Shown: piece after piece, positions 17,100 to 25,306 of the stretch | Numbering within the stretch: the stretch's first letter is position 1 | How the letters are laid out: every line of letters starts with the position of its first letter | Source of the DNA: Bacteroidales bacterium | Lineage (GTDB): Bacteria; Bacteroidota; Bacteroidia; Bacteroidales; UBA3824 | Reading direction: 5' to 3' | DNA length: 63,907 nt | Assembly: GCA_016293845.1 (NCBI GenBank) | Contig: JAEDDH010000021.1 | Location: forward strand, 1-63,907 | Translations under genes and position numbers: made by a program | Notes under the pieces: generated by a model | Database searches by the model: none | What the model saw: only the letters and a program-made list of their open reading frames with translations | What the model was told of the DNA's origin: nothing

Positions 17100-18080
17100 A
17101 TGAAATACAAAAAGATATTTGCAATGGCTCTCATGTTATCAGCTGCAACAATGATGTCGTGCGGCGGCGGCTCAGGCAGCGGAGAGCAAAACAACACAAA
17201 CACTGACGAACCTATTCAGTACAATCCCGAAGCCGAAACTAAACTTGACTATTCTAAGTATGGTCTCGATGAAGCTTTTATCAACAAATACAAGGCTGTA
17301 AGCATTGGCGACGTTGGCGAAATGATTCAAAGTTTCCCTTCGCCTGTTGAGGTGTCGGCTATTATTCAAGATATGAAAGTGCCTTACACACCTAAATATC
17401 TTTTTAATGCCGATTATGCCGACAATTTTGAAACATCGTTTAAAAAAGCTCTCGGTTTGGGTGTATATTGCGCCGACCTTGGTTATCTCAATGTTTACAA
17501 CAAAACAAGCGATGTTATTCAGTATCTTGTAGCTATACGCAAACTTAGCGAACAGTTGCAGATTGGTCAGTTTTTTGATTTCGCCGCTCTTAAACGCATT
17601 GCAACAAGTAGCAACAACTTAGACTCTTTGCTTATTACAAGCGTTCAAAGTTACTTCCAAATGGATGCTTACCTCCGCCAAAACGACCGCAGCAATATTT
17701 CGGCTCTGCTTGTTACTGGTGTTTGGGTAGAGAGCCTTTACCTTGCTTGCGAGGTTTACTCCATCAAAGACAATAAGAGAATGAAAGAGCATATCGCAAG
17801 TCAAAAAAACATTCTCACCGACCTTATGGCTATCCTTATCAAATTTATGGGCAACGACCCCGAATATGCTAAAATGGTGGCTGGACTTAAGGACCTTACT
17901 ACTGTTTTTGAGCCAGTAAAAATAGAATCGTTTGATGGCGAAGATAAAACTGAGATAGTTGACGGACAGCAACTTACCACTCAGGGCGCTTATACTCAAA
18001 TTACAGTTACTGATGAACAAATGGCTGATATTGTAAAAGCAGTAGAAATTTTTAGAACCAACATTGCAAACGCATTGTAA
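17100..18080 (+). CDS. lipoprotein of unknown function, paralogue of the 24099 gene
   Basis: 326 residues. The ATG at 17100 gives a lipoprotein signal (MKYKKIFAMALMLSA...MMSC) with the lipid-modified Cys near residue 20, followed by GGGSGSGEQ. A longer frame from 17052 would overlap the -7 box and is rejected. The body is helical and shares YSADLAY/YCADLGYLNVYNK, the ILVESLY-type helix and other blocks with the second lipoprotein. Anchored to the inner or outer membrane; function unknown. A strong terminator follows. Confidence 0.85.
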   Translation: MKYKKIFAMALMLSAATMMSCGGGSGSGEQNNTNTDEPIQYNPEAETKLDYSKYGLDEAFINKYKAVSIGDVGEMIQSFPSPVEVSAIIQDMKVPYTPKYLFNADYADNFETSFKKALGLGVYCADLGYLNVYNKTSDVIQYLVAIRKLSEQLQIGQFFDFAALKRIATSSNNLDSLLITSVQSYFQMDAYLRQNDRSNISALLVTGVWVESLYLACEVYSIKDNKRMKEHIASQKNILTDLMAILIKFMGNDPEYAKMVAGLKDLTTVFEPVKIESFDGEDKTEIVDGQQLTTQGAYTQITVTDEQMADIVKAVEIFRTNIANAL

Positions 18081-18135
18081 TCAATGATATATTGCTAAAA
18101 AGGCTGTCAAATAAGTCCACAGCACCGCATAAAAA

Positions 18136-18177
18136 ACAAGGAAGTGTCAAAAAAAATGACACTTCCTTGTTTTTTTT
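18136..18177. terminator. strong bidirectional intrinsic terminator
   Basis: acaaggaagtgtca (18136-18149) pairs perfectly with tgacacttccttgt (18157-18170), with eight T after and an A run before. It separates the + lipoprotein gene from the converging Rpn gene. Confidence 0.9.
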
Positions 18178-18305
18178 ATCCAATAATATTTAGTCGAATC
18201 AAAAAAAATGGTATTTATATAGTTTTGTCCTTTTATTCCACCACAAACTTTATCTGTTTGGTTTCGCCTTGGCTGTATCTGATAATGGCTGGCTGTGGTC
18301 TTGTT

Positions 18306-19223
18306 TTACAACTTTTCGATTTCGGAGAGGGGGAGTTGGGTATATTTAGAAATAACATCAAGGGGCAAGCCGTCGGCTTTCATACGCTTGGCGGTTGCTT
18401 TAATACCTTCCACACGACCTTGTTCTAAGCCTTGTGCACGACCTTGTTCTAAGCCTTGTGCACGGCCTTGTTCTTCGGCTTGACTTACCATTTCTTTTGC
18501 TTGCTTCATCATACGGGCGCGGTCGTCGATAATGGCTTTTTCTACGCGGACACCGTCCCAAAAACGTTCGTAGGCTTCCAATTGCACTTCGTCGAAGGCT
18601 GAGATTTCAACTAGTTCGAGGGCTTGGTTTATGTCTTTGTCGGCAAGGAGTTCGGGAGCGGCTTCTTTTACTTGTTCGTCGATTTCGGTGAGGAAACGCA
18701 GCCAAAGAACAAGCATCCTTTTGTCTGAAAAGTTCTGTGGCTTGAATTTTGGCAATTCCACAAACACAAGATGCAGCCCGTCGATTATGCGGTCGGAGTG
18801 TTTTTCGTGAACAAGGCGATAGTAGTGATAAGCATCGTCAATGTCCTTTTCAAACACTTCGTTCCCAAGGTTGAGTGAATATACGGGTTGCAGTAGTTCG
18901 TATTTTTTGCCTTTTTTCAATTGCCCAACGTATGCCTTGGAGGCGTTGAAGAGAACGCGTTGCTTGAATTCTTCTGACCAAACAGTTTGCATCTCCACAA
19001 GAAACACACGACCTTTGGCATCGGTGCAACGGACGTCTACTATGCTGTACTTACGCAACGGATTGTCGGGCATCATTTCGGGCGTAAGGTACGACACCGA
19101 AGTTATCTGCTCGTCGTCTTTGAGCGGCAAAAGGGCGTTGAGAAAACTTATGGTAAGTTCCGGATATTCTCCAAACACCTTTTTAAAGGTCAAATCGGCT
19201 TTCGGATCTAAGTACTTGGGCAT
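18306..19223 (-). CDS. Rpn-family PD-(D/E)XK nuclease / transposase-like
   Basis: About 305 residues from the start MPKYLDPKADLTFKKVFG, which matches the usual family beginning; an ATG at 19235 is only four codons earlier and almost on top of the promoter. The nuclease core shows YSIVDVRC...GRVFLVEMQ (D-x-n-E-x-Q/K). Rpn proteins nick DNA and raise recombination. The C-terminus has a charged tail with repeated GRAQGLEQ units. It has its own promoter at 19252-19283. Confidence 0.9.
   Translation of the reverse strand: MPKYLDPKADLTFKKVFGEYPELTISFLNALLPLKDDEQITSVSYLTPEMMPDNPLRKYSIVDVRCTDAKGRVFLVEMQTVWSEEFKQRVLFNASKAYVGQLKKGKKYELLQPVYSLNLGNEVFEKDIDDAYHYYRLVHEKHSDRIIDGLHLVFVELPKFKPQNFSDKRMLVLWLRFLTEIDEQVKEAAPELLADKDINQALELVEISAFDEVQLEAYERFWDGVRVEKAIIDDRARMMKQAKEMVSQAEEQGRAQGLEQGRAQGLEQGRVEGIKATAKRMKADGLPLDVISKYTQLPLSEIEKL
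18417..18482. repeat. 24-bp tandem repeats inside the Rpn gene
   Basis: Two identical 24-bp units (18417-18440 and 18441-18464) and a partial third (to 18482) encode the GRAQGLEQ repeats near the Rpn C-terminus. The unit keeps the reading frame, so copy number changes would only alter tail length. Confidence 0.85.
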
Positions 19224-19251
19224 AGGGCAAAACAATTTTCGTATTCATGGG

Positions 19252-19283
19252 CAAAGGTAGCGGTTTGCTTTCTATTCTCCAAA
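19252..19283 (-). promoter_or_regulatory. promoter of the Rpn gene
   Basis: Minus-strand TTTG (19280-19283), 20-bp spacer, TACCTTTG (19252-19259). Transcription would start around 19246 and give a very short leader. Confidence 0.7.
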
Positions 19284-19454
19284 TTTATTTTTTTTCTTTA
19301 ACAACGAATTAAACGAAGACTGTTTAACCACGGAAAGCACGAAAGGCACGGATTATTGAGGTAGTTTGAGTTGCTTTGTTTGTTATAGTCGTAGTTTGTA
19401 CTGCTCGATTCTCTTCCAATATTTCTCGGTTTGGGCGGAGGAATAGATTTTTGA

Positions 19455-19814
19455 TTATTCATACCGATGTAGCTCAACTATCATTTGAATATCTTTATCT
19501 TTTCTATTATGCAAATAATCAACTATGTTTTTTATTCTTTTTAAGTAGACCCAAAAACAGTGATTGGCTATGGGGATAAATAATACGAGATATAGTAAAA
19601 GCATAAGAAGTTTTACCACAATAGCATATTCGGTGGTGGTAAAACCAATAGAAATGACAAAATTGTAACAAACATATTTTAACCCCAAAAATACCAGAAT
19701 AAAGATAAAATAAGCATAATAATGTAGAAACAAAGGCAAATAATCTATCTTGTAATCTGAATACTTCACTCTACATTTTACAACATATCGCCAACATTTT
19801 AAATGCAATTTCAT
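19455..19814 (-). CDS. possible small membrane protein
   Basis: 119 residues with two hydrophobic stretches (about 28-55 and 66-85) and a charged C-terminus. No family recognised. Its start lies inside a 17-bp perfect inverted repeat and inside the tail of the decayed gene at 19771-20298, so it may be chance coding in AT-rich DNA. Confidence 0.35.
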   Translation of the reverse strand: MKLHLKCWRYVVKCRVKYSDYKIDYLPLFLHYYAYFIFILVFLGLKYVCYNFVISIGFTTTEYAIVVKLLMLLLYLVLFIPIANHCFWVYLKRIKNIVDYLHNRKDKDIQMIVELHRYE

Positions 19815-20298
19815 TAGTGTCCCATTTTAACGGGACACTAATGAAATTATTTAAATAATTTTCTAAATCTTTTACGTTCGGTAGTTTTGCCCCGTTGACA
19901 CTTATCAGTACCACCTTGTAAGTCTTTTTCTGATGGGTATTCAAAAATAACTTTCCTATCTTTTGGTTACCTCGATAGGCGTAGATAAAATTGGTATCGG
20001 CTTTGGATACGCCGGTGAAGGTGAGTATGTTGCCGTCTACTACTTTGAGTTTTACACCATATTTGTTTTGTCACTTTCTACCGATTTGTAGCGGAAGTCG
20101 TAACTACCTGATTTGGAGTAGTATTCATCGGTGGTTCGGTATGTTTGGATGCCCATGGGTTGTCCGTTTTGTGTAAGTTGTCGGTGTAAAGATAGTCAAA
20201 TTTTTCTTTTATCACTATGGTGTCGCGTATTTTTGACGATGAGGCTACCGAGTTTGCGTCGAGCCAAAGGCTCTTGATGTTGATTTTCTCAAGAATAA
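19771..20298 (-). pseudogene. decayed gene of unknown family
   Basis: The minus strand reads, across at least two frameshifts and one stop, EKINIKSLWLDANSVASSS...IVIKEKFDYLYTDNLHKT, then IQTYRTTDEYYSKSGSYDFRY, then VKLKVVDGNILTFTGVSKA...YRGNQKIGKLFLNTHQKK, YKVVLISVNGAKLP and NYLNNFISVPLKWDTNEI. Protein-like composition in shifting frames shows a lost gene for a beta-rich, probably secreted protein. The N-terminus is missing where the terminator at 20305 begins. I cannot name the family. Confidence 0.7.
19807..19848. repeat. 17-bp perfect inverted repeat
   Basis: aatttcattagtgtccc (19807-19823) and its exact complement (19832-19848) flank an 8-base loop. No T run follows, so it is not a typical terminator. 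Confidence 0.75.
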
Positions 20299-20304
20299 AA
20301 AAAA

Positions 20305-20346
20305 GAGACTGTCAAAAAGCGATTTGTTGACTTTTGGGACAGCCTC
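20305..20346 (-). terminator. intrinsic terminator of the aminotransferase gene
   Basis: gagactgtcaaaaag (20305-20319) pairs, with a few mismatches, with cttttgggacagcctc (20331-20346); on the minus strand it is followed by a T run (A run 20296-20304). Confidence 0.75.
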
Positions 20347-20377
20347 ACCTTATTTTATATATAGACGCATTTTTTAT

Positions 20378-21691
20378 TTACTTCTTGAAATAGGCGTTGA
20401 AAGCCTTGATGCGTGCTTCGGCGTTGGCAAGAGCCTCGCCGCCAAGTTGCGATACACATACGCGTATGCCGTGGTGACACGAGCCGCAGATGTTGAGTCC
20501 CACTGCCGAGATGCCAAACATCAAAAGATTTTTTACAACCTCGCCGCTACTCATGCCAGGATAGGTAACGGTAAAGTAAAATCCGTCGGCAATGTCTTCT
20601 TCTCCGTCTTTGTCGTAAACAGCCTCGAAACCATTGCTGAAAAATGCCTTTTTGAGAATGTTGGCACGGCGGGCGTACTCCTTGATGGGCTCCACAAAAT
20701 TGTAAGTGCCGTCGCAGCAAGCGTTGAGCATAGCAGCAAAACCGTATTGAGGAGTGTGTGTAGTGCCTGTTGACAAAGTGTAGAGAGCATCGAAAATCAT
20801 TGCGTGACCGAAATTGTCGTTGCCAAAATATGCTTTGAGGTCGGGATAGCGGCGGTCGAAAATTGCTGGACTAACCATCATAACTGCTATACGTTGACCC
20901 GCATAACTGAAACTCTTGCTGCCCGAAAGCATAATAATCCAATTGTCGGTATATTTTGCCACAGTGGGGTTGAACGGTGCAACGCCCGGCTTAGAAATAT
21001 CGCGACGGAAGTCCATACCAAAATATGCAAGGTCTTCCATTACAATAACATCGTATTTTGTAGCAAGTGTACCGATAGTTTTGAGTTCCTGTTCGGTAAA
21101 ATTGATCCACGCAGGGTTGTTGGGACTTGAATAGAGTATGGTGCTGATGTCGCCCTTAGCCAAATACGATTCAAGTTTGGCTTCGAGTTTGTCGCCACGA
21201 TAATCGTACACGTCGAAAGTTTCGTATTGCATACCGAGCACACGCAACTGAGCCTTGTTTACAGGGAAACCGGGGTCGATGAAGAGAGTTTTGCCACGTT
21301 TTTTGTCGGTGCGGTTGGCAACCATAAACGATGCAAAACAAGCCTGCATACTACCAGTGGTGGCAAGGCAGTTTTTCGCGGGAACGTCTACATTGATAAA
21401 GCATTTGGCAAATCTTGCAGCAGCCTCTTTCAATGCTGGAACACCGTCGACAGGAGGATAAATAGCGCAGAGACCTTTTTCGGCGGCTTCACGCTCGGCA
21501 TCGAGGGCAATTTGCGGAGGTTTTAATCCGGGAACGCCCATCTCTAAGCGGACGAACTTTTCGCCGGTTTCTTGTTCAAGCATATTGGCAAGGCGCACTG
21601 TTTCGCGTATCGACATTTTTTCAGGGTCGGCAACACCGAGTTCCTTTATTTTTGTTTCTAATACTGATGTTGATATGGGATATTGGTACAT
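20378..21691 (-). CDS. PLP-dependent aminotransferase, class I/II
   Basis: 437 residues of fold type I. The features are SPNNPAW (N192 in the usual NPT/NNP loop), VMEDLAYFGMD (D220 holding the pyridine nitrogen, Y223) and SGSKSFSYAGQR (K259 for the Schiff base). An extra N-terminal part of about 45 residues precedes the LEMGVPG start of the fold. The amino-acid substrate cannot be told. It has its own promoter (21709-21739) inside the end of the upstream gene. Confidence 0.88.
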   Translation of the reverse strand: MYQYPISTSVLETKIKELGVADPEKMSIRETVRLANMLEQETGEKFVRLEMGVPGLKPPQIALDAEREAAEKGLCAIYPPVDGVPALKEAAARFAKCFINVDVPAKNCLATTGSMQACFASFMVANRTDKKRGKTLFIDPGFPVNKAQLRVLGMQYETFDVYDYRGDKLEAKLESYLAKGDISTILYSSPNNPAWINFTEQELKTIGTLATKYDVIVMEDLAYFGMDFRRDISKPGVAPFNPTVAKYTDNWIIMLSGSKSFSYAGQRIAVMMVSPAIFDRRYPDLKAYFGNDNFGHAMIFDALYTLSTGTTHTPQYGFAAMLNACCDGTYNFVEPIKEYARRANILKKAFFSNGFEAVYDKDGEEDIADGFYFTVTYPGMSSGEVVKNLLMFGISAVGLNICGSCHHGIRVCVSQLGGEALANAEARIKAFNAYFKK

Positions 21692-21708
21692 GGTTTTTAA
21701 TTTTTGCG

Positions 21709-21739
21709 CAAATATAATTTAAATATTCAGTTTCTCAAA
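21709..21739 (-). promoter_or_regulatory. promoter of the aminotransferase gene
   Basis: Minus-strand TTTG (21736-21739), 19-bp spacer, TATATTTG (21709-21716). It overlaps the end of the DUF4922 gene. Confidence 0.7.
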
Positions 21740-22630
21740 TTTTTCTTGAGAGATACACACTTGATTCATGATGCTTGTAATGTCGTCGGGTGTGATAGAA
21801 TAAAAGTTTTCGCGAAGGCAAACGGGAATAAGACCAGCAAGATCGGCATATCCTGGACTGCATAGAATGCGGTTTTCGGTGCGGAAATACTCTTCTGGAC
21901 GGTGTTTTTCGCGTGGAAAAATAGTTATGGTATAATAGCCATCGCGCAAAACTATGCCTACATTTACCTCAGGTTCGGTGGTGTTGTAAATACGGTTGAC
22001 CTCGTGCAAAACCCTCTCTATATAATATTGAGCCTGAAAAGCATTGTCTGTCTCAATTAATACAAACCGCCTTGTGCCGTCATCGATTTTGTGAATTAGC
22101 GCACCCGAATAGATAGAGCATTGTATCGCTTTGGTTTTCAACGATTCTATTTGATTATAAACTGGCAATGCATCTGCCTTCAAAGCCTGAAAATGCAAAT
22201 GGAACGGAGCCGAAGCGCCACATTTTGGACCATTGTAAAATACAGCATAGTCGGGCATATCGTCTGCCATTTTTACAAACGAGTCTACAATCTTGATAAT
22301 TCCCTGTGGTTCGTGGAGCTTAGATATTATTGTAATATGATTTTCGGCAAGGGGAAATGGATTTACCGCTATCAAAAAAGCTACTGTATAATCTTCGGCA
22401 AACTGACCTTCGATAAGATTTCCGCTGCATAGAAAGCAACGGTTGGCGTCGGGCTTTTTGGTAATATCGGCTGTGGCACTCTGTATGCGGGCAGGATTCA
22501 TTTGCAAAGTATACGAAAAGCCATCGAACCTAACCTCGCGGAGTTCCGACGAATACATATTTTTAAAGTTATTGGCAAACATTTGCGATGCCTCTAACTG
22601 ACGGTGAATTAATGAATCTATCTCAATCAT
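21719..22630 (-). CDS. DUF4922 HIT-like nucleotidyl transferase/phosphorylase-like protein
   Basis: 303 residues. FLCSGNLIEGQ (CxxC-type entry, residues about 92-102), NPFPLAENHITIIS and APFHLHFQA (HxH motif of the HIT/GalT superfamily) identify a DUF4922 protein, related to GDP-galactose phosphorylase-like enzymes. It probably handles a nucleotide sugar, in line with the glycosyltransferase encoded just upstream, whose stop overlaps its start (4 bp). The precise reaction is unknown. Confidence 0.8.
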   Translation of the reverse strand: MIEIDSLIHRQLEASQMFANNFKNMYSSELREVRFDGFSYTLQMNPARIQSATADITKKPDANRCFLCSGNLIEGQFAEDYTVAFLIAVNPFPLAENHITIISKLHEPQGIIKIVDSFVKMADDMPDYAVFYNGPKCGASAPFHLHFQALKADALPVYNQIESLKTKAIQCSIYSGALIHKIDDGTRRFVLIETDNAFQAQYYIERVLHEVNRIYNTTEPEVNVGIVLRDGYYTITIFPREKHRPEEYFRTENRILCSPGYADLAGLIPVCLRENFYSITPDDITSIMNQVCISQEKFEKLNI

Positions 22631-23985
22631 ATTTCATCTGGATAATTAATAAGAGTGTATCGGCGCGAAAGTTCCCGCTCGCGGAAAAGGTCTTTTACAT
22701 AATTGTTTCTGATCTGAGCCTCGTGCGATGGATTGGCATCAGAATTTCCACTCCAACGGCGGCAGTTGTATAGCACATCGAAAATGCGCGACACCTTGTA
22801 TTCGCCCGAAATTCTCAGAGCCACAGCATAATCTTCGCCGTAACTTACATTTGGAAAGCGTATTTGGCGAATCACCGGTGTAAAAAAGCATCGCGGTGCA
22901 CCCACACCGTTAACACGCAAAAGATTATTGTGACCATTTTCGGGAGTGTATTCGCTGTGTGTAATCGGCGGCACATCGAGCGGCTCAAAATCTGCGTTGG
23001 TCAATTGGTACGACCCCACAAGCATAGCGCATTTATCCTTGCGGAATTTGTCGGCTATGGTTTGAAGCACATTTTCATTAGAATATCCGTCGTCGCTATC
23101 TAATTGAACGGCAAACGCACCGCACTCAGGATTATCGATGGCAAGATTCCAACAGCCACCAATGCCAAACCCATTGTTGTCTGGCACTATGCAAATAATC
23201 TTGTTGGGATAAAGCCCTTGCATTTTGGCAATTACATCGGGAGTATGGTCGGTGCTGTGATTATCCACCACAATTATATTATAAGAAAAATCGGTTTTCT
23301 GTTCGGCAGCACTGCGTAGAGCGGTCTCAATAGTAGATTCACGATTTTTTACGGGAATAATCACCGATACAAGGTTTTTAAATTTCTTAACCTCTTGATT
23401 AAAACCCTTTGGCACCTTGTTGATTACTGGTAGCATTGCCCCCATATCCTCCAAAACCACTTTAAAAACAGTTTCGCACTCTTGCTGATATTCGCGGTTG
23501 CGAGGGTCAACGTATGCAAAATTCTTGGTTTCAAAATCGTGATCGTTTTCGTCGGGCATAATATACAGTGGTTCTGGCACAATCTTTACTCCACCAAAAG
23601 GAATAAGACGAAGCAGAAAATCGTAAAATGCAGCCTTTTTTAATGAGGGATTCACCTCCATAGCAGCATTTATGGCACATTCGGATTTTACCACCACCAT
23701 ACCGCCAAAATCGAAACCATCGCGTAGAGCCGAGCCCAAAGTGTAATCTTGCAGGTGCACCACGCTGCCATCGGTTTTGCAATAATTTGAATAAATGCCC
23801 GCAGCCATATTGATACCAATGGAGCGTTCGAACACTGCCTCAAAATCGTTTTCCGAAATAATTTGTATTCTTTTGAAACAGAATGCCATATATTTTTGCT
23901 CTATATGGCTTATGATTTCGCGCAGCACTGTGCCGTTGTTGATATCTATTTGGTCTGAATAGATGAATGCAATTGAGTTTACCAT
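22627..23985 (-). CDS. family 2 glycosyltransferase
   Basis: 452 residues. The GT-A/GT2 core starts near residue 210: VSVIIPVKNRESTIETALRS, then VVDNHSTDHT, then VQLDSDDGYSN (DxD-like metal site) and GEDYAVALR. The first about 200 residues are a separate region with a sugar nucleotide- or fold-like character that I cannot name. Its 3' end overlaps the DUF4922 start by 4 bp, so both are co-translated. A TAACTTTG box lies at 23995-24002. It probably modifies a cell-surface or secreted glycan. Confidence 0.88.
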   Translation of the reverse strand: MVNSIAFIYSDQIDINNGTVLREIISHIEQKYMAFCFKRIQIISENDFEAVFERSIGINMAAGIYSNYCKTDGSVVHLQDYTLGSALRDGFDFGGMVVVKSECAINAAMEVNPSLKKAAFYDFLLRLIPFGGVKIVPEPLYIMPDENDHDFETKNFAYVDPRNREYQQECETVFKVVLEDMGAMLPVINKVPKGFNQEVKKFKNLVSVIIPVKNRESTIETALRSAAEQKTDFSYNIIVVDNHSTDHTPDVIAKMQGLYPNKIICIVPDNNGFGIGGCWNLAIDNPECGAFAVQLDSDDGYSNENVLQTIADKFRKDKCAMLVGSYQLTNADFEPLDVPPITHSEYTPENGHNNLLRVNGVGAPRCFFTPVIRQIRFPNVSYGEDYAVALRISGEYKVSRIFDVLYNCRRWSGNSDANPSHEAQIRNNYVKDLFRERELSRRYTLINYPDEI

Positions 23986-23994
23986 TTTTTTTTA

Positions 23995-24002
23995 CAAAGT
24001 TA
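23995..24002 (-). promoter_or_regulatory. -7 box of the glycosyltransferase-DUF4922 operon
   Basis: TAACTTTG on the minus strand matches TAnnTTTG, 10 bp before the start codon. No -33 partner is visible. Confidence 0.4.
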
Positions 24003-24047
24003 AAACATTAAGTAGATAAAAAAAGATTTTTTGACGTATAAAATTTT

Positions 24048-24055
24048 TATATTTG
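24048..24055 (+). promoter_or_regulatory. -7 box of the second lipoprotein gene
   Basis: TATATTTG matches TAnnTTTG, 44 bp before the ATG. The nearest TTTG is 14 bp upstream, too close for a standard -33. Confidence 0.45.
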
Positions 24056-24098
24056 CAAAATTTTTACCACAACAAGGAACAATAAAAAATACCATACT

Positions 24099-24929
24099 AT
24101 GAGAAAATCACCAATTGTAATGATGTTTGTGATAGCTGCCATCCTTATGAGCTGTGGCGGAAGTGGTTACAAATACCAAGGCGGCAATCATACCGACAAA
24201 GAACAGCAAAAGGTAACTTACACCAAATACGACATTCCGCTACCTGTGGAACTATTCACTTATCTTGTGGACGAGAGTATCCCGTTTAACCCCGACATAC
24301 TCAACAATCCCGCCAACGGAGGAAGGTATACCAAAGAAACCGAACAGGCTGCAGCTCTCGGTCTTTATAGCGCCGACCTTGCCTACTGCGCCGTTTACAA
24401 CAAACAACAGGCAGTGATGGATTATTTTAACTGTTCACAATCCATTGCCGAAAACCTCAATGTATCAGCAGGTTTCGACCGCTCATATATCGACCGTTTT
24501 GAAAACAATATCGAATGTGCCGACTCGCTATCCTCGATAGCTTCTAATTCGTATTGGGAGGCGTGCAACTTTCTCGACGAAAGGGAAAAAAACAATATTC
24601 TGCCTTTTGTGATTTACAGCAGCTATATCGAAAGTCTTTATCTTACTATCAAATCTAACGAACTCGCTGCTACCAAAACACAGATTATCAATCAAAAACA
24701 AGGTTTGCTCAATCTCATCAGCTACCTTTACGAGGTGATGATAGAGAGCACCGCCTTTTATTATAATATGGATATTAAGCTGATGATTTGGAAACTCAAC
24801 AATCTTAAAACCATCTACGAAAAAATAATCGACAAAGACATCGACCCTCAGCTTTACAATGACATTTGCAGCAAAATAATTACCATGCGCAACGAAATTG
24901 TTTCACCTCCTCAGAAAAAAATCAACTAA
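24099..24929 (+). CDS. lipoprotein of unknown function, paralogue of the 17100 gene
   Basis: 276 residues. A lipoprotein signal (MRKSPIVMMF...LMSC) with modified Cys near residue 19 and a GGSG spacer. The body shares ALGLYSADLAYCAVYNK, the S-IAENLNVSAGFD helix, SYIESLYLTIKSN and other blocks with the 17100 lipoprotein. Function unknown. Its stop overlaps the next gene's start by one base (TAATG), so it is co-translated with a HAD phosphatase and the metal transporter. Confidence 0.85.
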   Translation: MRKSPIVMMFVIAAILMSCGGSGYKYQGGNHTDKEQQKVTYTKYDIPLPVELFTYLVDESIPFNPDILNNPANGGRYTKETEQAAALGLYSADLAYCAVYNKQQAVMDYFNCSQSIAENLNVSAGFDRSYIDRFENNIECADSLSSIASNSYWEACNFLDEREKNNILPFVIYSSYIESLYLTIKSNELAATKTQIINQKQGLLNLISYLYEVMIESTAFYYNMDIKLMIWKLNNLKTIYEKIIDKDIDPQLYNDICSKIITMRNEIVSPPQKKIN

Positions 24930-25300
24930 TGAAAATTGCTGTAGATTTTGACGGTACTATAGTTGAAGACGCATATCCCGAAATTGGCAAGCCGCGTCCG
25001 TTTGCTATTAAAACACTGCAAATGCTCGCTCGTAAGCACCGCCTTATTTTGTGGACCTGCCGCGAAGGTAAAGAACTCGAAGCCGCTGTAACTTTTTGCC
25101 AAAAAAACGGTATCGACCTTTACGCTGTTAACCGCAACTATCCCGAAGAAGACGACAACAACTATTATAGCCGTAAAATTGATGCCGATATCTATATCGA
25201 CGACCGTGGTATTGGTAAAATGCCTTCGTGGGGCGAAATCTATCAGGCTATTGAAGGCGGCACCGACGAAAAATCCAAAAAATGGTGGAAATTCTTTTAA
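24929..25300 (+). CDS. small HAD-superfamily hydrolase (BT0820-like)
   Basis: 123 residues starting MKIAVDFDGTIVED, with motif I DFDGT, motif II LWTCREG, and motif IV DIYIDDRGIG. It lacks a cap domain and resembles the small Bacteroides protein BT0820, structurally known but of uncertain substrate. The start at 24929 (overlapping TAATG) is chosen because an upstream extension would run into the lipoprotein gene. Six bases separate it from the metal transporter. Confidence 0.85.
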   Translation: MKIAVDFDGTIVEDAYPEIGKPRPFAIKTLQMLARKHRLILWTCREGKELEAAVTFCQKNGIDLYAVNRNYPEEDDNNYYSRKIDADIYIDDRGIGKMPSWGEIYQAIEGGTDEKSKKWWKFF

Positions 25301-25306
25301 GTTAAA

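Noticed and set aside
19310..19360. accacggaaagcacgaaaggcacgg as a mobile element end
   Set aside because: No second copy or target duplication in the window; only a short motif.
19376..19579. Small + strand frame near the Rpn gene
   Set aside because: No protein-like pattern, overlaps the minus-strand frame in AT-rich DNA.
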